Shown here one piece after another: positions 7,055 to 12,665 of a DNA stretch of 12,665 nucleotides. The position numbers and the translations under genes were made by a program. How positions within the stretch are numbered: the first letter of the stretch is position 1; each line of letters opens with the position of its first letter. The stretch is taken from contig JBIIHL010000036.1 of the NCBI GenBank assembly GCA_044235825.1, positions 1-12,665 of the forward strand, given 5' to 3'. The notes under the pieces are model-generated. The model did not search any database. It was not told where the DNA came from and saw only the letters and a program-made list of their open reading frames with translations. The stretch comes from CANGYM01 sp044235825 (GTDB taxonomy: Bacteria > Pseudomonadota > Alphaproteobacteria > JAJTHO01 > CANGYM01).

Positions 7055-8533
7055 TTATATGGGGTTTGGCGCTGAATGGTGACGGGCTTTTAAAACAGGG
7101 GTTCTTGCGGCGCGGGCTTCGTCCAGACGTCGTCTTGGAGTATGCTGAGGGGCATTTTTCAGGGATTCCGGTGACATGGCCAGAACATCCCGCACGGCAA
7201 CCATAAAGTCATCTAGGGTTTGCTGAGATTCGCTTTCTGTGGGCTCAATCAGCATCGCCCCTTGCACAACCAAGGGGAAATAGACCGTCATGGGGTGAAA
7301 TCCTTTGTCAATCAAGCCTTTGGCCACATCCATGGTGGTTAGGCCCAGGGGCTTAAGGCTGGATTCATCAAACAACACCTCATGCATACACGGTCCATCA
7401 AAAGAAGGATGCAAAACATCCGAAAGTCCCGCGCGAATATAATTGGCGTTTAAAACCGCATCTTTCGAGGCTTGGGCAATTCCCGAGGTTCCAAAACTTT
7501 TCATATACGTTAGGGCACGGACAAACGTGGCAAACTGCCCCCAAAATGCTTTGATCCGTCCTGTGGCATGGGATGCTTCGTCTGTGGGTGTGCTCAGCAT
7601 GCGATACCCATCGTGATCATCCCCAACGACCCATGGTAGAGGGACGAAGGGGGCGAGGGCTTCTGAAAACACAACGGGGCCACTGCCGGGCCCTCCGCCG
7701 CCGTGGGGTGTGGAGAAGGTTTTGTGTAAATTAATATGCATGGCATCCACACCCAGATCCCCTGGGCGGACCACCCCTGCCAAGGCATTAAAGTTGGCGC
7801 CATCGCAGTACACATAGGCACCCTTGGCGTGCAGGGCCTCTGCCATTTTCATAATATCATCCTCAAACAACCCACATGTGTTGGGATTGGTCAGCATGAT
7901 GGCTGCAACGTCATCGGTCAGGGCGTTGTAAAACGCCTGCAAATCCAATCGTCCCCCATCATTGGCGGGCAGGTTGCGCACGGTAAAGCCACACGCCGCG
8001 GCGGTTGCCGGATTCGTGCCATGGGCGGATTCGGGAACCAGAACAACGGTTTTTTGGTGGTGTCCATGATGATGCAGGGCGGCGCGGATCGTCAGCATCC
8101 CGCATAATTCCCCGTGCGCCCCCGCAGCGGGGGATAGGGCCACATGGGCCAGACCCGTTAAATTTTTCAGGAAATCGGACAATTCCCCCATCAGGGCCAC
8201 CGCGCCAGGAACGCTTTCTATGGTTTGCAAAGGGTGAATGTTTGAAAATCCAGGCAAACGGGCCGTTTGTTCGTTCAGTCGGGGGTTATGCTTCATGGTG
8301 CAGGATCCCAAGGGATAAAATCCTGAATCAATGGAAAAGTTTTTTTGTGACAAACGGGTAAAGTGACGGATCACCCGCGGCTCTGACACATTGGGTAGGG
8401 CAGGGGGGGTCAGGCGTGCCATGGTGCCCAGACGATCCTGCACCAGAGGGGGGGAGGGGAGGTCAACACCGCAGGATTCCTGCGGCAATTCAAACAACAA
8501 AGGTTCATCAAAATTCAGGCCTTGGTGGGGCAT
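7055..8533 (-). CDS. gcvPB: Glycine dehydrogenase (decarboxylating) subunit 2
   Basis: PLP-binding half of the two-subunit P-protein of the glycine cleavage system, which decarboxylates glycine and passes the aminomethyl group to the lipoyl arm of GcvH in the cytoplasm. The 492-residue length is normal for the split form. The PLP lysine is K271 in INLHKTFSTPHGGGGPGSGP; other conserved blocks are YPLGSCTMKHNP (73-84), VPESAHGTNPATAA (166-179) and TNPNTCGLFE (215-224). ATG 8533 follows AGGGA at 8 bases. It starts 11 bases after hisI stops. Its usual partners gcvT, gcvH and gcvPA are not in the window, so the glycine cleavage genes are either scattered or elsewhere. No glycine riboswitch is visible before the hisI-gcvPB unit. 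Confidence 0.95.
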   Translation of the reverse strand: MPHQGLNFDEPLLFELPQESCGVDLPSPPLVQDRLGTMARLTPPALPNVSEPRVIRHFTRLSQKNFSIDSGFYPLGSCTMKHNPRLNEQTARLPGFSNIHPLQTIESVPGAVALMGELSDFLKNLTGLAHVALSPAAGAHGELCGMLTIRAALHHHGHHQKTVVLVPESAHGTNPATAAACGFTVRNLPANDGGRLDLQAFYNALTDDVAAIMLTNPNTCGLFEDDIMKMAEALHAKGAYVYCDGANFNALAGVVRPGDLGVDAMHINLHKTFSTPHGGGGPGSGPVVFSEALAPFVPLPWVVGDDHDGYRMLSTPTDEASHATGRIKAFWGQFATFVRALTYMKSFGTSGIAQASKDAVLNANYIRAGLSDVLHPSFDGPCMHEVLFDESSLKPLGLTTMDVAKGLIDKGFHPMTVYFPLVVQGAMLIEPTESESQQTLDDFMVAVRDVLAMSPESLKNAPQHTPRRRLDEARAARTPVLKARHHSAPNPI

Positions 8534-8544
8534 ACAAAGGATCC

Positions 8545-9024
8545 CTATAAAATGGTGGGATTGGGGACATCCCCGTAAATAGTAACGGGGTCAAAGGTTT
8601 TTTCTGTTTCTTCAAATGTCAGTGTGATTTTTTCTGAGGCGGGTTTTAAAGGAATGCTGCGATAAAAACAGCTGCGGTATCCCACGTGGCAGCTGGCCTC
8701 CCCCAGATTGCCGCCGATGGTGACCTTTAACCACACGGCGTCCTGATCGTCATCAATCCGCATTTCTGTGACATGTTGGATCAGGCCGCTGCTGGCGCCT
8801 TTATGCCAGAGGATTTTGCGGCTGCGGCTGTAATAATGCGCTTGCCCTGTTTCAATGGTTTTTTCTAGGGCTTCGGCATTCATATAGCCCAGCATCAAAA
8901 CCTCGCCGGTGTCAGCGGATGTGGTGACGACGGGGATTAAGCCGTGTTCGTCAAATTTCGGCGCCAAATCATGGCTCTCTTCCACTTGTTCAACGGTGCG
9001 ACGGGGTTCAAAGGAAACGGTCAT
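8545..9024 (-). CDS. hisI: Phosphoribosyl-AMP cyclohydrolase
   Basis: Third step of histidine synthesis: opens the purine ring of phosphoribosyl-AMP, using zinc and magnesium. The 159-residue protein holds only the HisI domain, not the HisIE fusion of E. coli. Visible motifs are VLMLGYMN (42-49), HYYSRSRKILWHKGASSG (63-80), the metal-binding Asp cluster DDDQD (91-95) and the zinc cysteines C112 and C119 in ASCHVGYRSCFYR. The tail after residue 125 is longer than the core and poorly conserved. The gene stands apart from other his genes and precedes gcvPB by 11 bases, so the two are probably co-transcribed from the promoter at 9059-9086. Confidence 0.95.
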   Translation of the reverse strand: MTVSFEPRRTVEQVEESHDLAPKFDEHGLIPVVTTSADTGEVLMLGYMNAEALEKTIETGQAHYYSRSRKILWHKGASSGLIQHVTEMRIDDDQDAVWLKVTIGGNLGEASCHVGYRSCFYRSIPLKPASEKITLTFEETEKTFDPVTIYGDVPNPTIL

Positions 9025-9058
9025 AAACTATGGTCGGGGTTAAAAAAACTTGCCTTCT

Positions 9059-9086
9059 ACAATAAACCACGGGCTTTTCAGGTCAA
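9059..9086 (-). promoter_or_regulatory. Probable sigma-70-type promoter for hisI-gcvPB
   Basis: On the minus strand, TTGACC (9086-9081) is followed after 16 bases by TATTGT (9064-9059), a 5/6 and 4/6 match to the consensus boxes. Transcription would start near 9052, about 28 bases before the hisI ATG. The region 9025-9171 separates hisI from the divergent dksA. On the plus strand of the same gap I see only T-rich sequence and no strong dksA promoter. Confidence 0.5.
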
Positions 9087-9171
9087 GGGTTGATTTTTAC
9101 AGCAGGCTTGTTTTTTTGTCCTTTTTGTGCCATATCGTGCGTGGTTTTCAGGAAAAAAGGATGCCACGTTT

Positions 9172-9600
9172 ATGACACAACCTCTTTTGCCGCCCGATTA
9201 TAGTCCCAAGGATCAAGAACCCTACATGAGTGAGCTGATGCTCGCCTATTTTCGGGAGAAACTGTTGTTGTGGAAAAAAGAGATTATCCGTGAATCCACC
9301 GAAACGCTGGATCATTTGCGTCAGGAAGAGCTGCGCCAGCCCGACGATGCGGATCGCGCCACCTTGGAAACAGAGCAAGAAATTGAACTGCGGACCCGTG
9401 ATCGGCAGCGCAAACTGCTGGGAAAAATTGATCTGGCCATTGCCCGTATCGACAGCGGGGATTATGGATACTGTGAAGAAACAGGCGAGCCCATCGGGGT
9501 GCGCCGTTTGTTGGCCCGTCCCATTGCAACGCTGTGTATCGAGGCCCAAGAACGTCACGAACGTCACGAAAAAACCCATCGAGAGGATGAAATTTTGTGA
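9172..9600 (+). CDS. dksA: RNA polymerase-binding transcription factor DksA
   Basis: Binds in the RNA polymerase secondary channel and, with ppGpp, adjusts rRNA and amino-acid promoters during the stringent response. ATG 9172 gives 142 residues and follows AAAAAAGGA; a GTG start at 9127 would add 15 unconserved residues. The coiled-coil tip keeps the functional Asp/Asp/Ala set (D58, D61, A63 in PDDADRAT). The C-terminal globular part reads YGYCEETGEPIG then LCIEAQERHERHE: of the four zinc cysteines of E. coli DksA, only C101 and C122 remain, and positions 104 and 125 are Thr and Ala. This CxxT/CxxA pattern matches zinc-independent DksA forms and is not a sign of decay. The stop overlaps the GTG start of dut by four bases. 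Confidence 0.93.
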   Translation: MTQPLLPPDYSPKDQEPYMSELMLAYFREKLLLWKKEIIRESTETLDHLRQEELRQPDDADRATLETEQEIELRTRDRQRKLLGKIDLAIARIDSGDYGYCEETGEPIGVRRLLARPIATLCIEAQERHERHEKTHREDEIL

Positions 9601-10049
9601 CCACCATCCCCCTTCAGATTTTGGATCATGCGCGGGATTTGCCCTTGCCGGCTTATGCAACCCCGCATAGTGCGGGTGTCGATTTGTTGGCGGCCGTGGG
9701 GCAGGGGGAAGAGATTGTTTTGCGTCCCATGGAACGCGCCCTGATCCCCACGGGTTTGGCCATGGCTCTGCCAGAGGGGTTCGAGGCCCAGATTCGTCCC
9801 CGCTCCGGCTTGGCGTTAAAGCATGGCATTACATGTTTAAACAGCCCTGGGACCATTGATGCGGATTATCGCGGGGAAATCAAGGTTATGCTGATCAATT
9901 TGGGCGGGGAGCCCTTTGTCATGACCCGCGGTATGCGAATCGCCCAGATGGTGGTGGCCCCTTATGTTCAGGTGACCTTTGCCCCGACGGACACTTTACC
10001 CCCCACAGAACGGGGGACGGGTGGGTTTGGGTCCACGGGTTTGCATTAG
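9597..10049 (+). CDS. dut: Deoxyuridine 5'-triphosphate nucleotidohydrolase (dUTPase)
   Basis: Hydrolyses dUTP to dUMP and pyrophosphate, keeping uracil out of DNA and supplying dTMP synthesis; works as a homotrimer. All five trimeric dUTPase motifs are present in the 150 residues: AGVDLLA (26-32), RPRSGLALK (67-75), GTIDADYRGEIKV (85-97, with the catalytic-site Asp of motif 3), RIAQMVV (114-120) and the Gly-rich RGTGGFGSTG (139-148) that closes over the active site. The start is GTG 9597, overlapping the dksA stop as GTGA, with a GGA-type ribosome site about 9 bases upstream, so translation is likely coupled to dksA. The next gene starts 4 bases after its TAG. Confidence 0.96.
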   Translation: MTTIPLQILDHARDLPLPAYATPHSAGVDLLAAVGQGEEIVLRPMERALIPTGLAMALPEGFEAQIRPRSGLALKHGITCLNSPGTIDADYRGEIKVMLINLGGEPFVMTRGMRIAQMVVAPYVQVTFAPTDTLPPTERGTGGFGSTGLH

Positions 10050-10053
10050 GGGC

Positions 10054-10971
10054 ATGGCTAGCGTTTTTCCTGCACAGCGGATTTTACAGGCGGCCCTTGG
10101 CAGTGTTTGTGCCTCCCTGCTTTATGGATTGCGGGTTTTGTCCCCACAGCGGGCGGCTCGTATTACGGGGTGGATCGCCAAAACTTTTGGGCCATACACC
10201 AGAAAGCAGGATCTGTTGCTGAGGAATCTGGCGTTTGGTTTGCCAGAGTGTGAGAATCCTCAGGATGTGGCCCCCCGTGTCTGGGAAAATCTGGGTATGG
10301 TTGTGGGGGAATTTCCCCATGGGAAAGCGTTTTATGATTCTGAAACGGCAAATGATTATTTAGAGATTGTGGGGGAAGAGCATTTTCGCTATGTGACCAG
10401 CCATGGCCCCGTTTTGTTTATCAGTGGCCATTTTGGAAACTGGGAATTGTTTGCGGCTGTGGCGGCGCGTTATGGCACCCCCTTTCGCCGGTTTTATCGA
10501 CCGTCCAACAATCCATTTTTAGAAGCGTTGATTCAGCGTGTTCGTAGTGAAATCCCGGGGGGCTTTGTTGCCAAAAGCACAGCCAGAGAGATCATTGCCT
10601 GCATCAAAGCCGGTGAAAATATAGGGTTTTTGATTGATCAGAAAACGCGCCACGGGGATGATGTGATGTTTTTGGGTCATCAGACCAAATTTCCCTCCAC
10701 CCCGTTTGAGCTGGCCCTGCGCTATAATCTGCCGCTGATGCCGGCGCGGTGTGAACGTTTGGGGCCTGCCCATCATCGCATAACGTTATATCCCCCTTTG
10801 CTGGCCGATGCCCACCTTCAGGGGCAAGCCCGCAGGCTTGATTTGGTTCAGAGGGCGGCCACACTTATGGAAAGCTGGATCCTAGAAACGCCGCAAGATT
10901 GGCTGTGGCTGCATGATCGATGGTTGTTGGGGAAACAACAACGTCCCCCAGCGGTGATTGTGAAGTCATAA
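10054..10971 (+). CDS. LpxL/HtrB-family lipid A acyltransferase
   Basis: Predicted inner-membrane enzyme adding a secondary acyl chain to a lipid A precursor. ATG 10054 gives 305 residues, normal for the family. A hydrophobic N-terminal segment (about residues 7-28) would anchor it. The catalytic HxxxxE dyad is H126/E131 in SGHFGNWE; downstream are RRFYRPSNNP and GFLIDQKTRHGDDVMFLG, also typical. The start is not certain: AGGGG lies only one base before the ATG, and in-frame GTG 10021 or TTG 10027 would overlap dut. It is the last gene after dksA and dut and converges on the comM-like gene. LpxL, LpxM and other secondary acyltransferases cannot be told apart here, so no symbol is given. Its presence implies an LPS-type outer membrane. 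Confidence 0.9.
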   Translation: MASVFPAQRILQAALGSVCASLLYGLRVLSPQRAARITGWIAKTFGPYTRKQDLLLRNLAFGLPECENPQDVAPRVWENLGMVVGEFPHGKAFYDSETANDYLEIVGEEHFRYVTSHGPVLFISGHFGNWELFAAVAARYGTPFRRFYRPSNNPFLEALIQRVRSEIPGGFVAKSTAREIIACIKAGENIGFLIDQKTRHGDDVMFLGHQTKFPSTPFELALRYNLPLMPARCERLGPAHHRITLYPPLLADAHLQGQARRLDLVQRAATLMESWILETPQDWLWLHDRWLLGKQQRPPAVIVKS

Positions 10972-10994
10972 TCCAGAAATGTTGGTGTGGGCGT

Positions 10995-11011
10995 GGCAGG
11001 TCATCCCTGCC
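10995..11011. other. Perfect 6-bp hairpin between converging genes
   Basis: GGCAGG (10995-11000) and CCTGCC (11006-11011) pair around a five-base loop in the 29-base gap between the lpxL-like stop and the comM-like stop, covering the latter's stop codon. No T run follows on either strand, so it is not a standard intrinsic terminator. It may still slow or end transcripts from both sides, or be chance. Confidence 0.3.
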
Positions 11012-12497
11012 GATAACTCAGCGCCTCTTTTAAGTGGATCATGTCAATACGCTGCGATTCTGCCATATCGGCGATGGTGCGGGCCACGCGCAATACGCGG
11101 TTGTAACCCCGTGCCGACAGGCGCAATTTTTCTGCGGCATTTTGCAGAAAGGTTTCGCTTTGACTATCCAAAGCGGTTTGGTCGTACAGCAAATCGCCGT
11201 CAATTTCAGCATTCAATTTTTTTTGATAGGGGGTGTACCGTTGACGTTGGATGTCTCGGGTGCGGGTGACGCGGGCGCGGACGGTGGCGCTATCTTCTCC
11301 CGCGGCGATGCGGCTGAGTTCATAGGGTTTGACGGGCTCCACATCCAATCGCAAATCAATACGATCCAGCAGGGGACCTGAAAGGCGGCGCGTATAGTCC
11401 TCACCGCATGCCGGTGCGCGGGAACAGGCCCGCTCAACATCCGTCAAATAGCCGCAGCGGCAGGGATTCATGGCCGCCACCAGTTGAATGTTGGCCGGAT
11501 AGGTGACATGGGCGTTGGCCCGCGAAACGGTGGTGTATCCGGTTTCCAGCGGTTGACGCAGAGAATCGAGAGCCGCCCGCTGAAATTCCGGCAGTTCATC
11601 CAAAAACAAAATGCCTTGGTGGGCCAGCGAGATTTCCCCAGGTTTGGCGCGAATGCCCCCCCCTACAAGGGCAGGAATGGACGCCGAGTGATGGGGGTCA
11701 CGGTAGGGGCGTTCCATAATCAGCATCCCTTCTTTCAGCTGTCCCGCGATGCTGTGGATCATGCTGACCTCTAGGGCTTCTTCGGGGGAAAGAGGCGGCA
11801 AAATGGTGGTCATGCGCGAAGCCAGCAAAGATTTTCCCGCCCCGGGAGGGCCAGAAAGCAAAACATTATGTCCCCCGCTGGCGGCAATTTCCATGACCCG
11901 TTTGGCGCTTTCTTGGCCCCGCACGTCCCGCCAATCGCCACGGGGTTTAGAGGCATCTTGGGCCATGGGACGGGGGGGGCTCAGGCGTTGGCGCTGCAGA
12001 ATATGGTTGGTGAGCGCCACCAATGAATCTGGGGCTAAGATAGAAAGCTCGCCGGCCCAAGCCGCTTCGCTGCCGTTGCCTTCTGGGCAAATCAGGCCGC
12101 ATCCCTGCGCGTTGGCATGGACGGCAGCAGGCAAAATGCCACTGACGGGGGTGAGGAGACCGTCCAAGGCCAGCTCGCCCATGGCATAATAGGTATCAAT
12201 GGCCCCCTGGGGAATGACACCCATGCCAACCAAAAGACCCAAAGCAATGGGCAAATCAAAGTGATTGCCTTCCTTAGGGACATCCGCCGGTGATAAATTA
12301 ACAGTGATTCGTTTGGGGGGCAGGGCCATGCCAATGGCATGCAGGGCAGAGCGTACCCGTTCGCGGGATTCCGCCACCGCCTTATCCGCCAGTCCCACAA
12401 TCTGAAAACCGGGGACCCCATTGGCCAAATGCACCTGAACGTCAATGTCCAGCACATCCATGCCATAAAAACTAGAGGTTCGTACCCGAGCAACCAT
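11001..12497 (-). CDS. comM: YifB/ComM-family AAA+ ATPase (Mg-chelatase-like)
   Basis: ComM is a hexameric helicase that drives branch migration when incoming single-stranded DNA is joined to the chromosome in natural transformation; many non-competent bacteria also carry the family as YifB. Numbered from an upstream in-frame ATG (12506), the 501-residue frame has the N-terminal ChlI-like domain (VPGFQIVGLADKAVAESRER, 31-50), Walker A GPPGAGKS (219-226), Walker B ILFLDE (299-304), the zinc-ribbon-like cysteines C349, C351, C361 and C367, and the C-terminal Mg-chelatase region with LSARGYNRVLRVARTIADM. I chose ATG 12497 (498 residues) because GGGA (12509-12506) lies 8 bases before it. All ATPase motifs look intact. 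It is transcribed away from the IS-like end 70 bases upstream. Competence genes are not in the window. Confidence 0.93.
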   Translation of the reverse strand: MVARVRTSSFYGMDVLDIDVQVHLANGVPGFQIVGLADKAVAESRERVRSALHAIGMALPPKRITVNLSPADVPKEGNHFDLPIALGLLVGMGVIPQGAIDTYYAMGELALDGLLTPVSGILPAAVHANAQGCGLICPEGNGSEAAWAGELSILAPDSLVALTNHILQRQRLSPPRPMAQDASKPRGDWRDVRGQESAKRVMEIAASGGHNVLLSGPPGAGKSLLASRMTTILPPLSPEEALEVSMIHSIAGQLKEGMLIMERPYRDPHHSASIPALVGGGIRAKPGEISLAHQGILFLDELPEFQRAALDSLRQPLETGYTTVSRANAHVTYPANIQLVAAMNPCRCGYLTDVERACSRAPACGEDYTRRLSGPLLDRIDLRLDVEPVKPYELSRIAAGEDSATVRARVTRTRDIQRQRYTPYQKKLNAEIDGDLLYDQTALDSQSETFLQNAAEKLRLSARGYNRVLRVARTIADMAESQRIDMIHLKEALSYRQG

Positions 12498-12544
12498 GGG
12501 GATCATCCCAATAAAAAAACAACCCTACAAGAGTATGTTTCCAC

Positions 12545-12562
12545 GGGCAAGCGCCTTGTCCC
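12545..12562. other. Imperfect hairpin between comM and the right IS-like end
   Basis: GGGCAAG (12545-12551) can pair with CTTG-T-CCC (12555-12562) around a CGC loop, with one bulged T. It lies in the 70-base gap that should also hold the comM promoter. I found no convincing -35/-10 pair there; the best candidate, TTGCCC then TAGGGT with 17 bases between, is weak. It may be a remnant terminator of whatever lay upstream before the insertion, or chance. Confidence 0.25.
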
Positions 12563-12567
12563 TTGCT

Positions 12568-12665
12568 CAGGGTCATTCAATAAACCTTTGTTAGGATTTG
12601 GATGGCTTTGTAGGTTTTTCGTTGGAAGAATTGGATGCCTTCGGTGAATTTTCCGATGGTTTTGT
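12568..12665 (-). mobile_element. Right copy of the 98-bp inverted repeat, probable IS end
   Basis: Exact reverse complement of 29-126. The element's outer end would be at about 12568 and its body extends past the right edge. With the left copy it shows two copies of one element in opposite orientation about 12.4 kb apart. Flanking bases just inside the two copies differ (AGCAAGGG here on the minus strand, GGCGCATG at the left), as expected for separate insertions. Confidence 0.65.
12577..12665 (-). CDS. 3' end of a probable insertion-sequence transposase (partial, second copy)
   Basis: The frame enters from the right edge on the minus strand and stops at TGA 12579-12577. It encodes the last 28 residues, identical to those at the left edge. 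As there, the gene ends inside the probable terminal repeat and the family is not recognised. It reads towards the comM-like gene in the same orientation, so transposase transcripts could continue into it. Confidence 0.5.
   Translation of the reverse strand, partial: KTIGKFTEGIQFFQRKTYKAIQILTKVY

Noticed and set aside
9025..9171. Glycine riboswitch or attenuator ahead of hisI-gcvPB.
   Set aside because: The leader before hisI is only about 28 bases from the proposed transcription start. That is too short for a riboswitch, and no histidine- or glycine-rich leader peptide is seen.
9550..9567. Tandem 9-base repeat GAACGTCAC in dksA.
   Set aside because: It encodes ERHERH in a region where DksA proteins normally have such a charged helix. 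Two units are too few to suggest a functional repeat.
9172..9600. Loss of two zinc cysteines as evidence that dksA is a pseudogene.
   Set aside because: The frame is intact, the coiled-coil tip residues are kept, and the same CxxT/CxxA pattern is known in functional zinc-independent DksA proteins.
29..12665. The inverted IS-like ends could make the whole window a composite transposon.
   Set aside because: The cargo is essential or housekeeping genes (rpmB, dksA, dut, hisI, gcvPB). Two independent insertions, or an assembly cut at repeats, explain the ends better.

Overview
The window looks like a stretch of an alphaproteobacterial chromosome. It reads as ordinary housekeeping DNA interrupted by one unusual lower-GC operon. 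The lineage is inferred from several traits: a 96-residue L28 with the longer alphaproteobacterial C-terminus, a split glycine dehydrogenase (separate GcvPB), a stand-alone HisI, and a DksA with two zinc-site cysteines replaced. The genus cannot be read from this sequence; a host-associated or Rhodospirillales/Holosporales-type genome would fit but is not proven.

Edges. Both ends carry the same 98-bp sequence in inverted orientation (29-126 and 12568-12665, identical by eye). Each copy holds the 3' end of one reading frame, probably a transposase. Both copies point inward, so the window is probably a contig cut off at two copies of an insertion sequence.

Left part, plus strand (about 120-2309): a clear sigma-70-type promoter, rpmB (ribosomal protein L28), then an MsbA-type ABC exporter (fused membrane and ATPase domains).

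Centre, minus strand (6960 to 2203): four tightly packed genes read leftwards. They are a large degenerate protein-kinase-like protein with a C-terminal membrane anchor, a small multi-pass membrane protein, galE (UDP-glucose 4-epimerase), and a DPM1-like family-2 glycosyltransferase with about four C-terminal membrane helices. galE and the glycosyltransferase overlap by four bases (GTGA). The glycosyltransferase end runs 107 bp antisense into the ABC transporter gene. Base composition drops in parts of this block. It probably makes or regulates a membrane-linked sugar product, and the pseudokinase pair is the part of the window with no established role.

Right part: hisI and gcvPB (minus strand, 9024 to 7055) form a two-gene unit with its own promoter and diverge from dksA-dut-lpxL-like acyltransferase (plus strand, 9172-10971), where dksA and dut overlap by four bases. 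A YifB/ComM-family AAA+ gene (minus strand, 12497 to 11001) converges on the acyltransferase gene. There is no gap above 300 bp without a gene, and I saw no rRNA, tRNA or CRISPR array.
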